A stretch of DNA of 5,281 nt. Source: an uncultured Litoreibacter sp. (GTDB lineage Bacteria; Pseudomonadota; Alphaproteobacteria; Rhodobacterales; Rhodobacteraceae). Shown here piece by piece: positions 4,957 to 5,281 of the stretch; within the stretch, counting starts at the first letter, position 1; every line of letters starts with the position of its first letter. A program made the position numbers and the translations under genes. The notes beneath the pieces were generated by a model that was not told the origin of the DNA, did not search any database, and saw only the letters and a program-made list of their open reading frames with translations. Where the stretch lies: positions 1 to 5,281 of the forward strand of contig CALFWN010000269.1 in assembly GCA_937928335.1 (NCBI GenBank). Direction: 5' to 3'.

Positions 4957-5069
4957 AACTTTATGGGCCAACACATTTGCTCACGTGTTCTTGAATTCGC
5001 CGCTTGATGTTTGCGTAAAACCAGATTTTTCTGCTCTAGATACCAAGAGCCGTGACCCAGACCTTAGCC

Positions 5070-5074
5070 AGGAG
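5070..5074 (+). promoter_or_regulatory. Strong ribosome binding site AGGAG
   Basis: AGGAG stands 7 nt before the ATG at 5082. It favours that start over the in-frame ATGs at 5142 and 5151, which would give a more compact signal peptide. Confidence 0.75.
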
Positions 5075-5081
5075 CCATCTT

Positions 5082-5281
5082 ATGTCCCGACCCAGTGCCC
5101 GCGTGAGCGCCCGCACCATCGCCGCATCGCCCGCCGCCCCCATGCGGGATATGCTCCGCTGGTCCGGGATTGCCGTCATTGCGGGTATGGCGTGGCTTGC
5201 CGCAGGGGCCGCCAAGGCGCAGGAGGTGACGATCAGCCACGGCTACTCCAACTTTGGGGAGCTGAAATACCCCGCCGAGTT
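5082..5281 (+). CDS. YejA-like periplasmic solute-binding protein (peptide/microcin C ABC importer), N-terminal part
   Basis: Sixty-six residues are present before the right edge. An unusually long n-region with several Arg (1-27) leads into a hydrophobic core, SGIAVIAGMAWLAAGAA (28-44). A probable signal peptidase I site follows, A-K-A then QEV (44-49). The mature start VTISHGYSNFGELKYPAE (49-66) matches the beginning of YejA-type extracellular solute-binding proteins of the peptide/opine/nickel family, which read HG-x-S-x-FG-x-LKYP. These deliver oligopeptides, or the peptide antibiotic microcin C, to the YejBEF importer. In related genomes yejB, yejE and yejF normally follow, so they are expected just past the edge. 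GCTCT (5033-5037) and AGAGC (5046-5050) form a small inverted repeat in the leader, of unknown meaning. The partial length prevents separating YejA from close paralogues. Confidence 0.8.
   Translation, partial: MSRPSARVSARTIAASPAAPMRDMLRWSGIAVIAGMAWLAAGAAKAQEVTISHGYSNFGELKYPAE

Noticed and set aside
4308..4976. Long minus-strand open frame opposite the cytochrome c gene
   Set aside because: It covers a certain cytochrome gene and its terminator on the other strand, and its translation shows no family features.
5004..5042. Promoter for the YejA-like gene built from TTGATG (5004) or TTGCGT (5011) and TAGATA (5037)
   Set aside because: The spacings (27 and 20 bp) are outside the normal range for these hexamers, and no better pair was found.

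Overview
The window looks like a chromosomal segment of a marine alphaproteobacterium of the Rhodobacteraceae (Roseobacter group). The evidence is a GC-rich sequence, a short 4.5S-type SRP RNA, a membrane-anchored cytochrome c closely resembling Rhodobacter cytochrome c_y, a TTAA-N7-TTAA CtrA-type box, and DnaX, PheA and YejA proteins of alphaproteobacterial type. Family assignments come from recognising motifs in the translations; no database search was run.

Layout from left to right. (1) 1-389, minus: 5' end of dnaX, the DNA polymerase III gamma/tau clamp-loader subunit, running off the left edge. (2) 390-593: divergent intergenic region with two AT-rich palindromes, one a full CtrA-consensus site in front of the next gene. 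(3) 594-1550, plus: a very acidic, lysine-free RTX-type calcium-binding protein. (4) 1551-1740: no gene, but three hairpins of the same design, two of them diverged copies of one repeat with compensating base changes, followed by a perfect 22-bp-arm bidirectional terminator. (5) About 1741-1834, minus: the SRP RNA gene (ffs) with a clear promoter. (6) 1925-2890 and 2929-3408, plus: nudC (Nudix NAD(H) pyrophosphatase with zinc ribbon) and an SRPBCC-fold protein, probably co-transcribed. (7) 3405-4238, minus: prephenate dehydratase, convergent with the SRPBCC gene so that both stop codons lie in one CTAG. (8) 4368-4895, plus: membrane-anchored cytochrome c, then a GC-rich terminator. (9) 5082 to the right edge, plus: start of a YejA-like periplasmic peptide/microcin C-binding protein.

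The genes are mostly independent housekeeping units (replication, protein targeting, nucleotide turnover, phenylalanine synthesis, respiration, peptide uptake), and nothing suggests one joint pathway. The accessory-looking element is the RTX gene with its CtrA-like promoter and the hairpin cluster behind it. I see no phage, transposon, CRISPR array or obvious new multi-gene system. The most interesting signals are non-coding: the hairpin cluster at 1567-1695, the CtrA-type box at 549-563, and the terminator palindrome that shares bases with the SRP RNA 3' end.
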